The position numbers were made by a program, and so were the translations under genes. From NCBI RefSeq assembly GCF_002252085.1, contig NZ_NEEY01000013.1:1-38251 (forward strand): a stretch of 38,251 bases of DNA, read 5' to 3'. Position 1 is the first letter of the stretch. Every line of letters starts with the position of its first letter. Source of the DNA: Aerococcus sp. 1KP-2016. Its GTDB lineage: Bacteria; Bacillota; Bacilli; Lactobacillales; Aerococcaceae. The notes beneath the pieces are model-generated. The model worked only from the letters and a program-made list of their open reading frames with translations. It was not told the origin of the DNA and searched no databases. Shown piece after piece: positions 31,774 to 38,251 of this stretch.

Positions 31774-32586
31774 TTATTTAGTGCCCTCTTTGAGAGAATT
31801 TTGCACAACATCGGTATGGGGTAAGCGTGCTTTTGAATGTAGGTTCCATTTTTCGCCGTTAATTATGACAGCTTCCACTTGTTCATTGTAGAAACTTAGT
31901 AAATGACGAATTTCATGTACTTCTGGATTGGCTTCTAAATAGCCCCACACAACATCTTTGTGTACCTGCCCATTAATATCAACATCCCAGTAACTTGCAT
32001 AGCCTTTATAGGGACAGTGCGAGTGGGTTTCAGAGGGCACGAGTAGGTCCATCTTGATATCCTCTACGGGTAAGTAATAACGCGGTGTTAACCCTGTCTC
32101 GTAGAGTATGACAGGACGATGACGATCCGCAACGATTTCCCCGTCAATTATGACTTGAATATGACGTGTACTTGGGATGGCATCTAGTCGCGAATATGGA
32201 TCACGCGCATGGACAAAGACCTCTTCCTCTTCTTCATACCACGCATCGGATTTCTTCCAAACAAAGGTAATCATATCTTTGATACGAGTGGCATTTGCTG
32301 GTGGATTTGGATAACTGATTGCTGCATTTTCGATGAGCTGATCGCCTACCACTACAGTCCAGTAAGAAGCAGTTCCTTTTATCGCACATTGTGTTTCTTG
32401 GCTTGCAGGTACTAAATAATCTGTTCGGACATCATCACTGGGAAAATAATATACAGGTACACGTCCTCTTTCGTGAACAATTAATGCTTCCTTGGTATCT
32501 GCAATTGTTTGTCCGTTAAATTTCACGCTAATACGTCTAGGTGATGGATCTATCAAGATGGACACTCGATTTGAATCATTTAGCAT
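31774..32586 (-). CDS. Tandem DUF427-domain protein
   Basis: 270-residue protein made of two DUF427 domains. Domain 1 is about residues 15-95 (VSILIDPSPRRISVKFNGQTIADTKEALIVHERGRVPVYYFPSDDV, GTASYWTVVVGD) and domain 2 about 135-225 (RHIQVIIDGEIVADRHRPVILYETGLTPRYYLPVEDI, CPYKGYASYWDVDINGQ). The paired pattern (YETGLxPxYYxPxxD, then CPYKGxASYW) recurs in each. DUF427 proteins are small beta-barrel-like proteins of unknown function. Cytosolic, apparently monocistronic, ribosome binding site AAGGGG. Confidence 0.88.
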   Translation of the reverse strand: MLNDSNRVSILIDPSPRRISVKFNGQTIADTKEALIVHERGRVPVYYFPSDDVRTDYLVPASQETQCAIKGTASYWTVVVGDQLIENAAISYPNPPANATRIKDMITFVWKKSDAWYEEEEEVFVHARDPYSRLDAIPSTRHIQVIIDGEIVADRHRPVILYETGLTPRYYLPVEDIKMDLLVPSETHSHCPYKGYASYWDVDINGQVHKDVVWGYLEANPEVHEIRHLLSFYNEQVEAVIINGEKWNLHSKARLPHTDVVQNSLKEGTK

Positions 32587-32676
32587 TTGTTTTCCCCTTA
32601 TAGCTGTTGGTCATCTAGTCTTTTCTTACATACTATTCCCCTCTAAAGTCGCCTAGTCAAACCTAACGCAATACCA

Positions 32677-32714
32677 TAAAAAAAGACCACATACCCTTTT
32701 CAGGATACATGGCC
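32677..32714 (-). terminator. Terminator of the opu/npdG operon
   Basis: Leftward GGCCATGTATCC-TGAAAA-GGGTATGTGGTC hairpin then T7. Confidence 0.85.
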
Positions 32715-32738
32715 ACTCAACTTATATTGTTGATTGAA

Positions 32739-33299
32739 TTATTTTAAAATACCGAAGCCGCCGTCCCAAGTGATTTTTTCAGCTGCTGCTAGAGTGATTT
32801 GTAAGAGACCAAACGCTTCTAATTCACGTGCACGTTTCAATTCACCAGCATCGATAACACCAACGCCAGAACAATCAAATGCAGCTGTGAAAGTTGCTTT
32901 TGCATCAGCATCACCTGCTACTAAAACTGTAGTAGGAACAGTGTCAGCAACTTTTTTAGTTGATAAAGTGCCACCGAAAGTAGTATTGAAAGCTTTGATA
33001 ACTTTAGCATCTGCTACTTTGTCTTGGATTACTTGTGCTGCTGAAGAATCTGCAGGTACAACTAAACCATCGAAAGTTTCGAAGTTAACTGGGTTTGTAA
33101 TATCAACGATTACTTTACCAGCAAATTCTCCTTCGCATTTTTCTAAGATTGAGTCAACAACTGGGTACATTACTGCTAAAACGACGATGTCGCCTAATTC
33201 TTTCTTGTCATCTTGTGAACCAATGTAAGTTACTCGGTTACCAGCTTCTTCAAACAATCCACCGATTGCAGTACCCATGTTACCTTGACCAAAGACCAA
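32739..33299 (-). pseudogene. NpdG-like NADP-binding oxidoreductase lacking its first codons
   Basis: 186 residues beginning at the Rossmann loop VFGQGNMGTAIGGLFEEAGNRVTYIG, followed by the NADPH-dependent F420 reductase-like pattern (DIVVLAVMYPVVDSIL, IVDITNPVN, KVIKAFNTTF, VAGDADAKATF, GLLQITLA). The family normally starts a few residues earlier with a short beta strand (MKITV-type), which is missing. The frame is closed by TAA nine bases upstream and the only start at the junction is TTG without a proper binding site. The missing start is replaced by the beginning of an alcohol dehydrogenase gene in another frame. Probably silent or poorly translated. Confidence 0.8.
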
Positions 33300-33382
33300 C
33301 CGTCTTTAACGGCTGGTTTAGCAACCTCGGTCACTACTAATTTGTCTGGGCCCCCAGCTTCATATACAACTGCTGCTTTCAT
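33230..33382 (-). pseudogene. 5' fragment of a zinc-type alcohol dehydrogenase/quinone reductase
   Basis: Starts ATG one base after the OpuC permease stop, with GGAGGGG as ribosome binding site. It encodes MKAAVVYEAGGPDKLVV, TEVAKPAVKDG and WSLVKV, which is the N terminus of medium-chain dehydrogenases (KAAVVYE...VKxGWSLVKV). It then runs out of frame into the npdG-like sequence and stops after 50 codons. The stretch TTGGTCTTTGGTCAAGGT reads as dehydrogenase (WSLVKV) in one frame and as the npdG Rossmann loop (VFGQG) in the other, pointing to a microhomology deletion. The remaining ~290 residues of the dehydrogenase are absent. Confidence 0.75.
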
Positions 33383-33383
33383 C

Positions 33384-34016
33384 TTACCCCTCCAACTCTA
33401 ATTTTCTAACGGCAAAGTTTTCTACTAACTGTAATATCCAGTTGACGAAGACACATAACAGCATGGTCAAGCCAGCACCCCACAGCATGGTTTCAATGCT
33501 TTGGGTACGCAGACCATCGAATAATATCGTACCTAATCCACCTGCATTAATGGTTGATGCAATCGTTGCAATCCCAATAATAGACGTCATAGCTAGGCGA
33601 ATCCCCGAAAAGATTGACTTCGTTGCCAAAGGTAATTGGATTTTTAAGAATACTTGCTTATCTGTCATCCCCATCGCTCTCGCTGATTCGATAATTAATG
33701 GATCAATTTGGCGTAACCCTGTCGTAAAGGTCCGCAATAAGACATACTCACTGTATAAGGTTAGGACAATTACCGCAGACGTTGTACCCAAGCCAGTTAA
33801 TGGAATTAATAAGGCAAAAAAGGCATAACTTGGCACAGAATATAAAGCCGAGAAGAAATAAATTAAGCCATCCAACCACTTATCCTTATTAATACACGTA
33901 TAAATAATGACCATTGCTAGGACTAAAGCTAAGACTAAGGAAATGCTCACCAATTGCAAATGATCTAACGTCGCATTAATTAACCTGCTATGGTAATAAT
34001 TCCAATATTCTATCAT
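33384..34016 (-). CDS. Osmoprotectant ABC transporter permease (OpuCD-like)
   Basis: 210-residue permease of the glycine betaine/carnitine/choline OpuC family, about six membrane helices. Family marks are the coupling loop IIESARAMGMTDKQVFLKIQLPLATKSIFSGIRLAM (about residues 115-150) and STINAGGLGTILFDGL. The ATG at 34014-34016 has GGGGGG upstream and overlaps the ATPase stop by 4 nt; a GTG five codons earlier is less likely. Last intact gene of the opu operon. Confidence 0.88.
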   Translation of the reverse strand: MIEYWNYYHSRLINATLDHLQLVSISLVLALVLAMVIIYTCINKDKWLDGLIYFFSALYSVPSYAFFALLIPLTGLGTTSAVIVLTLYSEYVLLRTFTTGLRQIDPLIIESARAMGMTDKQVFLKIQLPLATKSIFSGIRLAMTSIIGIATIASTINAGGLGTILFDGLRTQSIETMLWGAGLTMLLCVFVNWILQLVENFAVRKLELEG

Positions 34017-34780
34017 CGTAACGCCCCCCACAAGGCTCCTTCTTCATATACCGTATCCAACAACTCTTGTACAAATGGTGTTTTCGGTGCTCTTACGATA
34101 TTTTCTGGCGTATCATATTGACTAATTTTACCGCCATCCATGATCATCACCTTGTCACCTAAGTAAAAGGCTTCGTTAATATCATGTGTGACAAATAGGA
34201 AGGTTTTACCGGCTAGCTCTTGGTGAATCGCTTTGATTTGTTTTTGCAATTCTTTACGCGTAATCGCATCTACAGCACCAAATGGTTCATCAAGTAACAT
34301 AATTTGCGGATTAGCAGCCAAAGCACGGGCAACCCCAACACGTTGTTGTTGTCCACCAGATAATTGTCTTGGGTACCGTTGGCCATACTCCTCATAAGGT
34401 AACTTGACCATGTCCATCAATTCTTTCACCCGGTCTAAAATATCATCCTTGTTCCATTCCAGTAGTTCAGGTACAGTAGCAATATTCTTTTCGATGGTCA
34501 TATGCGGGAAAAGGCCGATTTGTTGAACTACATAACCAATGTGACGGCGCAATTCGGTCAAATCAATCGCATGAATATCTTGCCCGTTTACTTCAATACT
34601 GCCCGCATCTGGTTCAACCAAACGATTGATCATTTTAAGGCTTGTTGTTTTACCCGAACCTGAAGAACCTAGAATCGTGATAAACTCACCGGCCTCAACA
34701 TCAAAATTAAGGTCCTCAAGGATGGTTTTCGACCCATATTTCTTCGCAACATTTTTAAATTTAATAACTGAATTCGACAC
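34013..34780 (-). CDS. Osmoprotectant ABC transporter ATP-binding protein (OpuCA-like)
   Basis: 255-residue ABC ATPase. Walker A TILGSSGSGKTTSLKMI, Q-loop VVQQIGLFPHMTI characteristic of the OpuA/ProV group, signature LSGGQQQRVGVARAL and Walker B IMLLDEPFGAVDAITR. It lacks the C-terminal CBS pair of osmosensing OpuA/OpuCA proteins, so ionic-strength gating through CBS domains is not expected. The start is set at the GTG 34780 (MSNSVIKFKNV) with AAAGGTG upstream; the alternative GTG at 34807 is within the permease gene without a site. Confidence 0.88.
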   Translation of the reverse strand: MSNSVIKFKNVAKKYGSKTILEDLNFDVEAGEFITILGSSGSGKTTSLKMINRLVEPDAGSIEVNGQDIHAIDLTELRRHIGYVVQQIGLFPHMTIEKNIATVPELLEWNKDDILDRVKELMDMVKLPYEEYGQRYPRQLSGGQQQRVGVARALAANPQIMLLDEPFGAVDAITRKELQKQIKAIHQELAGKTFLFVTHDINEAFYLGDKVMIMDGGKISQYDTPENIVRAPKTPFVQELLDTVYEEGALWGALR

Positions 34781-35408
34781 TGTTTTCAGACACCTTTCTA
34801 ATAGCACAATCTAGGATAAACATACTCAATAAGGATAAAATCGTAACGGTTCCGCCACCAATGACTAAAAGATCCATACGGTATAAACCAAGACCTGTAA
34901 AAATCAAGGTGCCAAGACCACCCGCTCCAATGTAGGTTGCCAAGGTTGCACTGGCAATAATTTCAACTAAAGATAGCTTAATGCCATTCAAAATAAAAGG
35001 CATGGCTAAGGGGAACTCAATTCGTTTCATTAACTGCTTCTCGTTCATCCCCAAACCACTGGCAACCTCTTTGGTAACCGCTGGGATTTCTTTAAACCCA
35101 AGAATAGTATTCACTAAAATAGGTGGTACCCCAAGGAATACTAAGGCAATTAAGGCAGGTAATTCACCCACCCCAATCAAAGGAATTAAGATAAACAAAA
35201 TCGCTAAACTAGGAATTATCCTAAGTAATTGAGACGTTGTCGTAAAAAATTCAGCCAATTTTTCATGCTTATAGCTGATATAACCTAGGGGAACCCCAAT
35301 TAAAATTGCAAATGCTAAAGCAATCAAACTTAGCCGTAAATGTTGAATCAAGTATTCGACATACTGACCCCCATTTTCATTAAAATATAAGATAATATCC
35401 TCAATCAA
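34761..35408 (-). CDS. Osmoprotectant ABC transporter permease (OpuCB-like)
   Basis: About 215 residues, six membrane helices, paralogous to the other permease. Coupling loop VTKEVASGLGMNEKQLMKRIEFPLAMPFILNGIKLSL and ATYIGAGGLGTLIFTGL. The start is probably the TTG at 35406-35408, which has GGAGGG 7 nt upstream and follows the regulator stop by one base. The upstream ATG at 35432 lacks a binding site and would place that GGAGGG inside the coding region. Two different permeases argue for a heteromeric channel as in OpuC. Confidence 0.85.
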   Translation of the reverse strand: MIEDIILYFNENGGQYVEYLIQHLRLSLIALAFAILIGVPLGYISYKHEKLAEFFTTTSQLLRIIPSLAILFILIPLIGVGELPALIALVFLGVPPILVNTILGFKEIPAVTKEVASGLGMNEKQLMKRIEFPLAMPFILNGIKLSLVEIIASATLATYIGAGGLGTLIFTGLGLYRMDLLVIGGGTVTILSLLSMFILDCAIRKVSENSVEFSY

Positions 35409-35409
35409 A

Positions 35410-35727
35410 CTAAATCCCTCCAAAAAGTTCATGTGCTGCGGACCAATAATCCAGGTTCGTTATAATCTTGTTCAATTCTAATGCTCTCGCCGTTAATTCA
35501 AACAAAGTACCGTGTTCCGTTCGTACTTTCTGCAACAAACGGTCATTATACATCTCCCAGACTTTAGTGGTTAAGCTGGCTCTGTTTAGCGCATCTTTTC
35601 CTTGTCCAAAAATAATGCATAATGCATTCATTGAAATCGGTATATTATTATTTTCGTTCATATGTTTTATAATTGCAATTTTTATGGGATGATTTACCAT
35701 TGAAAAAAATATCTCTAAAGAATCCAT
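35410..35727 (-). CDS. Small winged-helix-like regulator of the opu operon
   Basis: 105-residue soluble protein, first gene of the opu operon. Its N-terminal half (SLEIFFSMVNHPIKIAIIKHMNENNN, then a helix-turn-helix-like stretch and EMYNDRLLQKVRTEHGTLFELTARALEL) looks like an ArsR/MarR-type winged helix with a beta wing at RTEHGTLFEL. I do not recognise the exact family. GbsR-type repressors often precede Opu genes, but this is shorter than GbsR (about 180). The ATG at 35725-35727 has GGAGAGG upstream. Likely controls its own operon and the divergent binding-protein gene. Confidence 0.65.
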   Translation of the reverse strand: MDSLEIFFSMVNHPIKIAIIKHMNENNNIPISMNALCIIFGQGKDALNRASLTTKVWEMYNDRLLQKVRTEHGTLFELTARALELNKIITNLDYWSAAHELFGGI

Positions 35728-35804
35728 GAGCAAACACCTCTCCTTATCCTATATTATATGGAGAATATGCCCAAATAAATAGTAGGCACCTTTTTATTAG
35801 ATAG

Positions 35805-35818
35805 TTACCAAAAGGTAA
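35805..35818. promoter_or_regulatory. Inverted repeat in the opu divergent promoter region
   Basis: TTACC-AAAA-GGTAA between the regulator-permease operon and the divergent binding-protein gene. Directly next to it is GTGACTTAT (35819-35827), the half-site repeated in the 37.8-38.0 kb array. A candidate operator for the small regulator. Confidence 0.4.
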
Positions 35819-35898
35819 GTGACTTATAAAAAAGTATTTACTTTCTTTCTATATAGGAAACATATACAATAAGTTCAGAAAGAGGAGGTTTTTTTATC

Positions 35899-36783
35899 AT
35901 GAAGAAAAGGAATTTACTAACTATTTTCGCAGCAATTGTTGCTTTAGTATTAGCTGGTTGTTCATCGGGTGCTTCAAGCGAACCAATCAAAATCGGCTCT
36001 AAAGATTTTACAGAAAGTTTAATCATCAGTGAAATCTATGCAGTAGCTTTAGAGGATCAAGGATTAACTGTAGAACGCGTACCAAACATCGCAAGTTCAG
36101 TTATCCCCGAATCAATCGAAAATGGTGAAATTGACTTGTACCCAGAATATACTGGTACAGCCTTATTAACAATTTTTGAATTACCATTAGAAACTGACCC
36201 AGATAAAGTTGCTGAAACTGTACGTGCTGCTTATGAAGAAGGTGGCGAATTAACTACCCTTGATTACGCACCTGCAAACGACTCAGCTGGTCTTGCAATC
36301 AAAACGAGTGTATCTGAAGAATTAGGTATTACAACAATTAGTGACTTACAAGAAAAAGCTGATCAAATTCGTTTTGCCTCTCAAGGTGAGTTTGACCAAC
36401 GTGAAGATGGTCTTCCTGGTTTAACAGAAGCTTACGGTCCATTTAACTTCAAATCTTCAACTGTTTATGACAATAGCTTGAAATACCAAGTATTGTTAAA
36501 CGATGAAGCTGATGCAACACCAGCTTACACAACTGAAGGTCAATTATCTAACAAAGAAGAATTTGTAACATTAGAAGACGACAAAAACTTCTGGCCTCCA
36601 TACAACGTTATGCCCGTAGTTCGTCAAGAAGTCTTAGACGCTAACCCAGAAATCGCCGAAACAATCAACAATATCAACAAAGACTTAACTACTGAAAAAG
36701 TAATTGAGTTGAACGCTAAAGTAGATATCGATGGTGAAGACTACGTTAAAGTTGCAAAAGACTACTTCGAGTCGTTGCAATAA
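35899..36783 (+). CDS. Osmoprotectant ABC transporter substrate-binding lipoprotein (OpuCC/OsmF-like)
   Basis: 294-residue lipoprotein: signal MKKRNLLTIFAAIVALVLAGC with lipobox LAGC, then an OpuAC-type fold (IKIGSKDFTESLIISEIYAVALED, NGEIDLYPEYTGTAL, ATPAYTTEGQL, WPPYNVMPVVRQEVL). The FTES and YPEYTGT motifs are typical of quaternary-amine receptors of the OpuC/YehZ group, which bind betaine, carnitine or choline. It is transcribed divergently from its permease/ATPase operon across a 171-bp region, unlike the usual single opuCABCD operon. Ribosome binding site AGGAGG. Confidence 0.92.
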   Translation: MKKRNLLTIFAAIVALVLAGCSSGASSEPIKIGSKDFTESLIISEIYAVALEDQGLTVERVPNIASSVIPESIENGEIDLYPEYTGTALLTIFELPLETDPDKVAETVRAAYEEGGELTTLDYAPANDSAGLAIKTSVSEELGITTISDLQEKADQIRFASQGEFDQREDGLPGLTEAYGPFNFKSSTVYDNSLKYQVLLNDEADATPAYTTEGQLSNKEEFVTLEDDKNFWPPYNVMPVVRQEVLDANPEIAETINNINKDLTTEKVIELNAKVDIDGEDYVKVAKDYFESLQ

Positions 36784-36815
36784 GTAAGTAACAAAATTTA
36801 AAATAAACAAAGCTG

Positions 36816-37196
36816 ATGTTTCAGTACACAGCTATGGAGGAAAATAGGTCAAACAGTATTTTATATATCGTAGAAGTAGCGCTAGCTGAAGGCCAAGAAC
36901 AAGCTGAACGTGATTTAGCTGAAGTAATGGTTGCAGCAACATCAAACGAAGCTGGCACATTAAATTACCACTGGGCAATTAATGGTAATACCTTACAAAC
37001 ACTAGAACATTTTGAAAGCAACGACGCTACTTTGATCCATTTAAATAATTTCAGCGAGAACTTTGCTGAGGCATTTATGGCTTTAGGTACAGTTACAGCA
37101 TGTACTGTATACGGAAATCCAAATGAACCCGTACGTGCCATCTTAGATGGATTTGGTTCTAAATATATGAAATCTGTTGCAACATACACTCGTTAA
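36816..37196 (+). CDS. Antibiotic biosynthesis monooxygenase (ABM)-domain protein
   Basis: Small dimeric ferredoxin-like ABM-fold protein. The core is SNSILYIVEVALAEGQEQAERDLAEVMVAATSNEAGTLNYHWAINGNTLQTLEHFESNDATLIHL, matching the YgiN/putative quinol monooxygenase pattern; the remaining segment (TVYGNPNEPVRAILDGFG) is also family-like. The start is uncertain. The ATG at 36816 has no binding site, and the ATG at 36834 overlaps a GGAGG (36835-36839) that looks like a ribosome binding site for a start nearer the first strand, where no ATG/GTG/TTG exists. It probably belongs to the transcript of the upstream binding protein; a terminator follows. Confidence 0.75.
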   Translation: MFQYTAMEENRSNSILYIVEVALAEGQEQAERDLAEVMVAATSNEAGTLNYHWAINGNTLQTLEHFESNDATLIHLNNFSENFAEAFMALGTVTACTVYGNPNEPVRAILDGFGSKYMKSVATYTR

Positions 37197-37218
37197 TTTA
37201 TACAAACTTATTGATACG

Positions 37219-37260
37219 AAAAAGATCCAGTAGCGTCTTAGTGTGCTACTGGATCTTTTT
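37219..37260. terminator. Strong bidirectional terminator
   Basis: AAAAAGATCCAGTAGC-N10-GCTACTGGATCTTTTT, perfect 16-bp arms with A and T tails, between convergent ABM and HxlR genes. Confidence 0.95.
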
Positions 37261-37263
37261 GTT

Positions 37264-37297
37264 TCATTCATTCATTTATTTATTTATTTATTTATTA
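37264..37297. repeat. Tetranucleotide microsatellite
   Basis: (TTCA)3 running into (TTTA)5-6 between the terminator and the 3' end of the HxlR gene. Prone to slippage, but lies outside coding sequence. Confidence 0.85.
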
Positions 37298-37304
37298 TAT
37301 AGAC

Positions 37305-37640
37305 TTAGGCTTCCATCAAATTTTCTTGAATATAGTTGGTACCCCAATCACTCATTGCATCAATGATTGGACGTAATGAATCGCCTAATTCACTCAAAGA
37401 ATATTCTACTTTTGGTGGCACAACAGGATACGCCTTACGAATGATAATGCCATCTTGCTCCATCTTACGTAGATTTTCTGTTAAGACTTTTTGGCTAATA
37501 CCATCTATCGCTTTATGCAACTCATTAAAACGTTTTGTACCTTTTAATAATTCGCGCATAATTAATAATTTCCACTTATTCCCAATCAAATCAACGGTTG
37601 TTGCAACGGGGCAAAATGGCAATTCTTCTTTACTTAACAT
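37305..37640 (-). CDS. HxlR-family transcriptional regulator
   Basis: 111-residue winged-helix regulator with the family signature CPVATTVDLIGNKWKLLIMRELLKGTKRFNELHKAIDGISQKVLTENLRKMEQDGII and KVEYSLSELGDSLRPII. The N-terminal Cys (about residue 10) is the position that senses electrophiles or redox stress in HxlR/HypR/YodB relatives. The start is the ATG at 37638-37640 with GTGAGGG upstream; a longer frame to 37709 adds 23 residues without a site. Targets are unknown; the convergent ABM protein and sequence beyond the window are candidates. Confidence 0.9.
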   Translation of the reverse strand: MLSKEELPFCPVATTVDLIGNKWKLLIMRELLKGTKRFNELHKAIDGISQKVLTENLRKMEQDGIIIRKAYPVVPPKVEYSLSELGDSLRPIIDAMSDWGTNYIQENLMEA

Positions 37641-37808
37641 CCAATCCCTCACTTCTTTTTCCTTAGTTTCTAAAAGTACGTTACTTACTAATGGTGATAT
37701 ACCAACCAAATATATACTTCAACCAAAAGCGTTTTTTACAGTGATTTTATTTCAACTCAAAAAAACATGGCTAGTAATCGCGTACGATACTTTTGGGGTT
37801 TACATGTT

Positions 37809-37997
37809 GTGACTTATATATCTGGATAAGTCACACTGGCGAACACTAAGTGACTTATTTGTTTAGATAAGTCTCACATGCGCTATATTTATGATTTATT
37901 CTGCTGGATAGGTCACACTGAGGGATCTCGTGACTTATTTGCTTTTATAAGTCACACCCCTGCCAATTTTGTGACTTATTTCCCTTCAATAAGTCAC
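37809..37997. repeat. Array of five palindromic repeats at ~41-bp period
   Basis: Five units of 26-28 bp, each GTGACTTAT-N8-ATAAGTCAC or a close variant, start at 37809, 37850, 37891, 37930 and 37971 (periods 41, 41, 39, 41). Units 1, 4 and 5 have perfect arms; unit 2 has a CT insertion in its right arm; unit 3 is degenerate (ATGATTTAT...ATAGGTCAC). Loops and the 13-15-nt spacers differ in sequence. No coding frame or cas gene is nearby. Upstream of the HxlR gene by about 170 bp. Confidence 0.92.
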
Positions 37998-38123
37998 GCC
38001 ACTATATAAAAACTGAACACTACGGTGGCTGACGGACGTTCAACTATACACTCGCAAATCTGCTAGCTACATGTATCATTAAAATAGCTTTTGCTTTGAA
38101 AAATTTTAACGGGTTAAAAGTAA

Positions 38124-38205
38124 AGAGGCTGGGACAAAAGGTCTCTCAAAAAAATACACGCCCAAAACTATGAACTTTTTTGTTCAGTAGTGGGCGTGTA
38201 TTTTT
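38124..38205 (+). repeat. Dispersed gene-end repeat, copy 3 (variant)
   Basis: Starts AGAGGCTGGGACAAAAGG like the other copies, then GTCTCT, and carries a different long hairpin: AAAAATACACGCCC...GAAC paired with GTTC...GGGCGTGTATTTTT (38150-38205). It keeps the same head-plus-terminator-hairpin layout, but the hairpin sequence is unrelated to GGCGTACAC. The end of the window follows. Confidence 0.8.
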
Positions 38206-38251
38206 CTATATCTTTATAAAAATAAACGAAAGTGGGGCTACTTTTTTCGCA

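Noticed and set aside
32734-33228. 164-codon rightward frame opposite the npdG-like gene
   Set aside because: Mirror of a conserved Rossmann protein with low-complexity Ala/Ser/Pro composition; no binding site.
37264-37297. Phase-variation switch
   Set aside because: The tetranucleotide tract is outside any reading frame and after a strong terminator, so slippage is unlikely to switch a gene.
37809-37997. CRISPR array
   Set aside because: Repeats are internally variable, spacers are only 13-15 nt, one unit is degenerate and no cas gene is present.

Overview
The window looks like a chromosomal segment of a low-GC Gram-positive bacterium of the order Lactobacillales. The evidence is strong AGGAGG-type ribosome binding sites, lipoprotein-type ABC substrate-binding proteins, T-box leaders, perfect cre sites for CcpA, a Zur-type operator, a HisZ-dependent short HisG, and intrinsic terminators at nearly every gene end. 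An Aerococcaceae- or Carnobacteriaceae-like genus is my best guess from memory, but nothing here proves it. There is no phage, insertion sequence, rRNA or tRNA.

Layout. 1-5.8 kb holds an OsmC/aldo-keto reductase pair, a nitrilase-family amidase, a Zur-box-preceded adcA (zinc-binding lipoprotein with ZinT domain) broken by a 1-nt frameshift, a glutathione peroxidase and a GntR/UTRA regulator. 5.9-9.3 kb is a leftward operon: a paralogue of the isocitrate lyase/PEP mutase superfamily without its catalytic motifs, an intact Cys-containing lyase of the same superfamily, and a MatC-like carboxylate carrier. A T-box leader precedes it, and its specifier reads best as GUA (valine). 9.4-16.15 kb is the leftward histidine operon hisZ-G-D-C-B-A-F-IE behind a histidine T-box (specifier CAC, UGGG matching C73 of tRNA-His). 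hisH is missing from its usual place between hisB and hisA, and hisIE is split by a 1-nt slip in an A5 run.

16.3-26.5 kb holds a cre-controlled GPH sugar-cation symporter, then a seven-gene leftward operon of two M20 amidohydrolases and a complete oligopeptide ABC importer (B-C-A-D-F). 26.8-29.5 kb holds an orphan 2-keto-4-pentenoate hydratase-family protein, nagA and a small lipoprotein. 29.5-31.26 kb holds a 284-bp dispersed repeat with a nested 111-nt hairpin module and an orphan LivJ-type amino-acid-binding lipoprotein. Upstream of livJ is a classical attenuator: a 20-codon leader peptide with an Ile-Val-Ile-Ile-Ile-Ile run, a hairpin over its stop codon, and an intrinsic terminator before the gene.

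31.4-38.25 kb holds YkvA and tandem-DUF427 proteins, then an OpuC-type compatible-solute importer whose operon starts with a small winged-helix-like regulator and whose binding protein is divergent. The operon runs into a gene fusion scar: the first codons of an alcohol dehydrogenase joined to an NpdG-like dinucleotide-binding gene that lost its first codons. The window ends with an ABM-domain protein, an HxlR regulator, a five-unit array of GTGACTTAT...ATAAGTCAC palindromes at a ~41-bp period, and a third copy of the gene-end repeat.

The unifying theme is amino-acid supply and uptake under RNA control (His T-box, candidate Val T-box, branched-chain leader-peptide attenuator), with several freshly broken genes (adcA, hisIE, adh/npdG, missing hisH).
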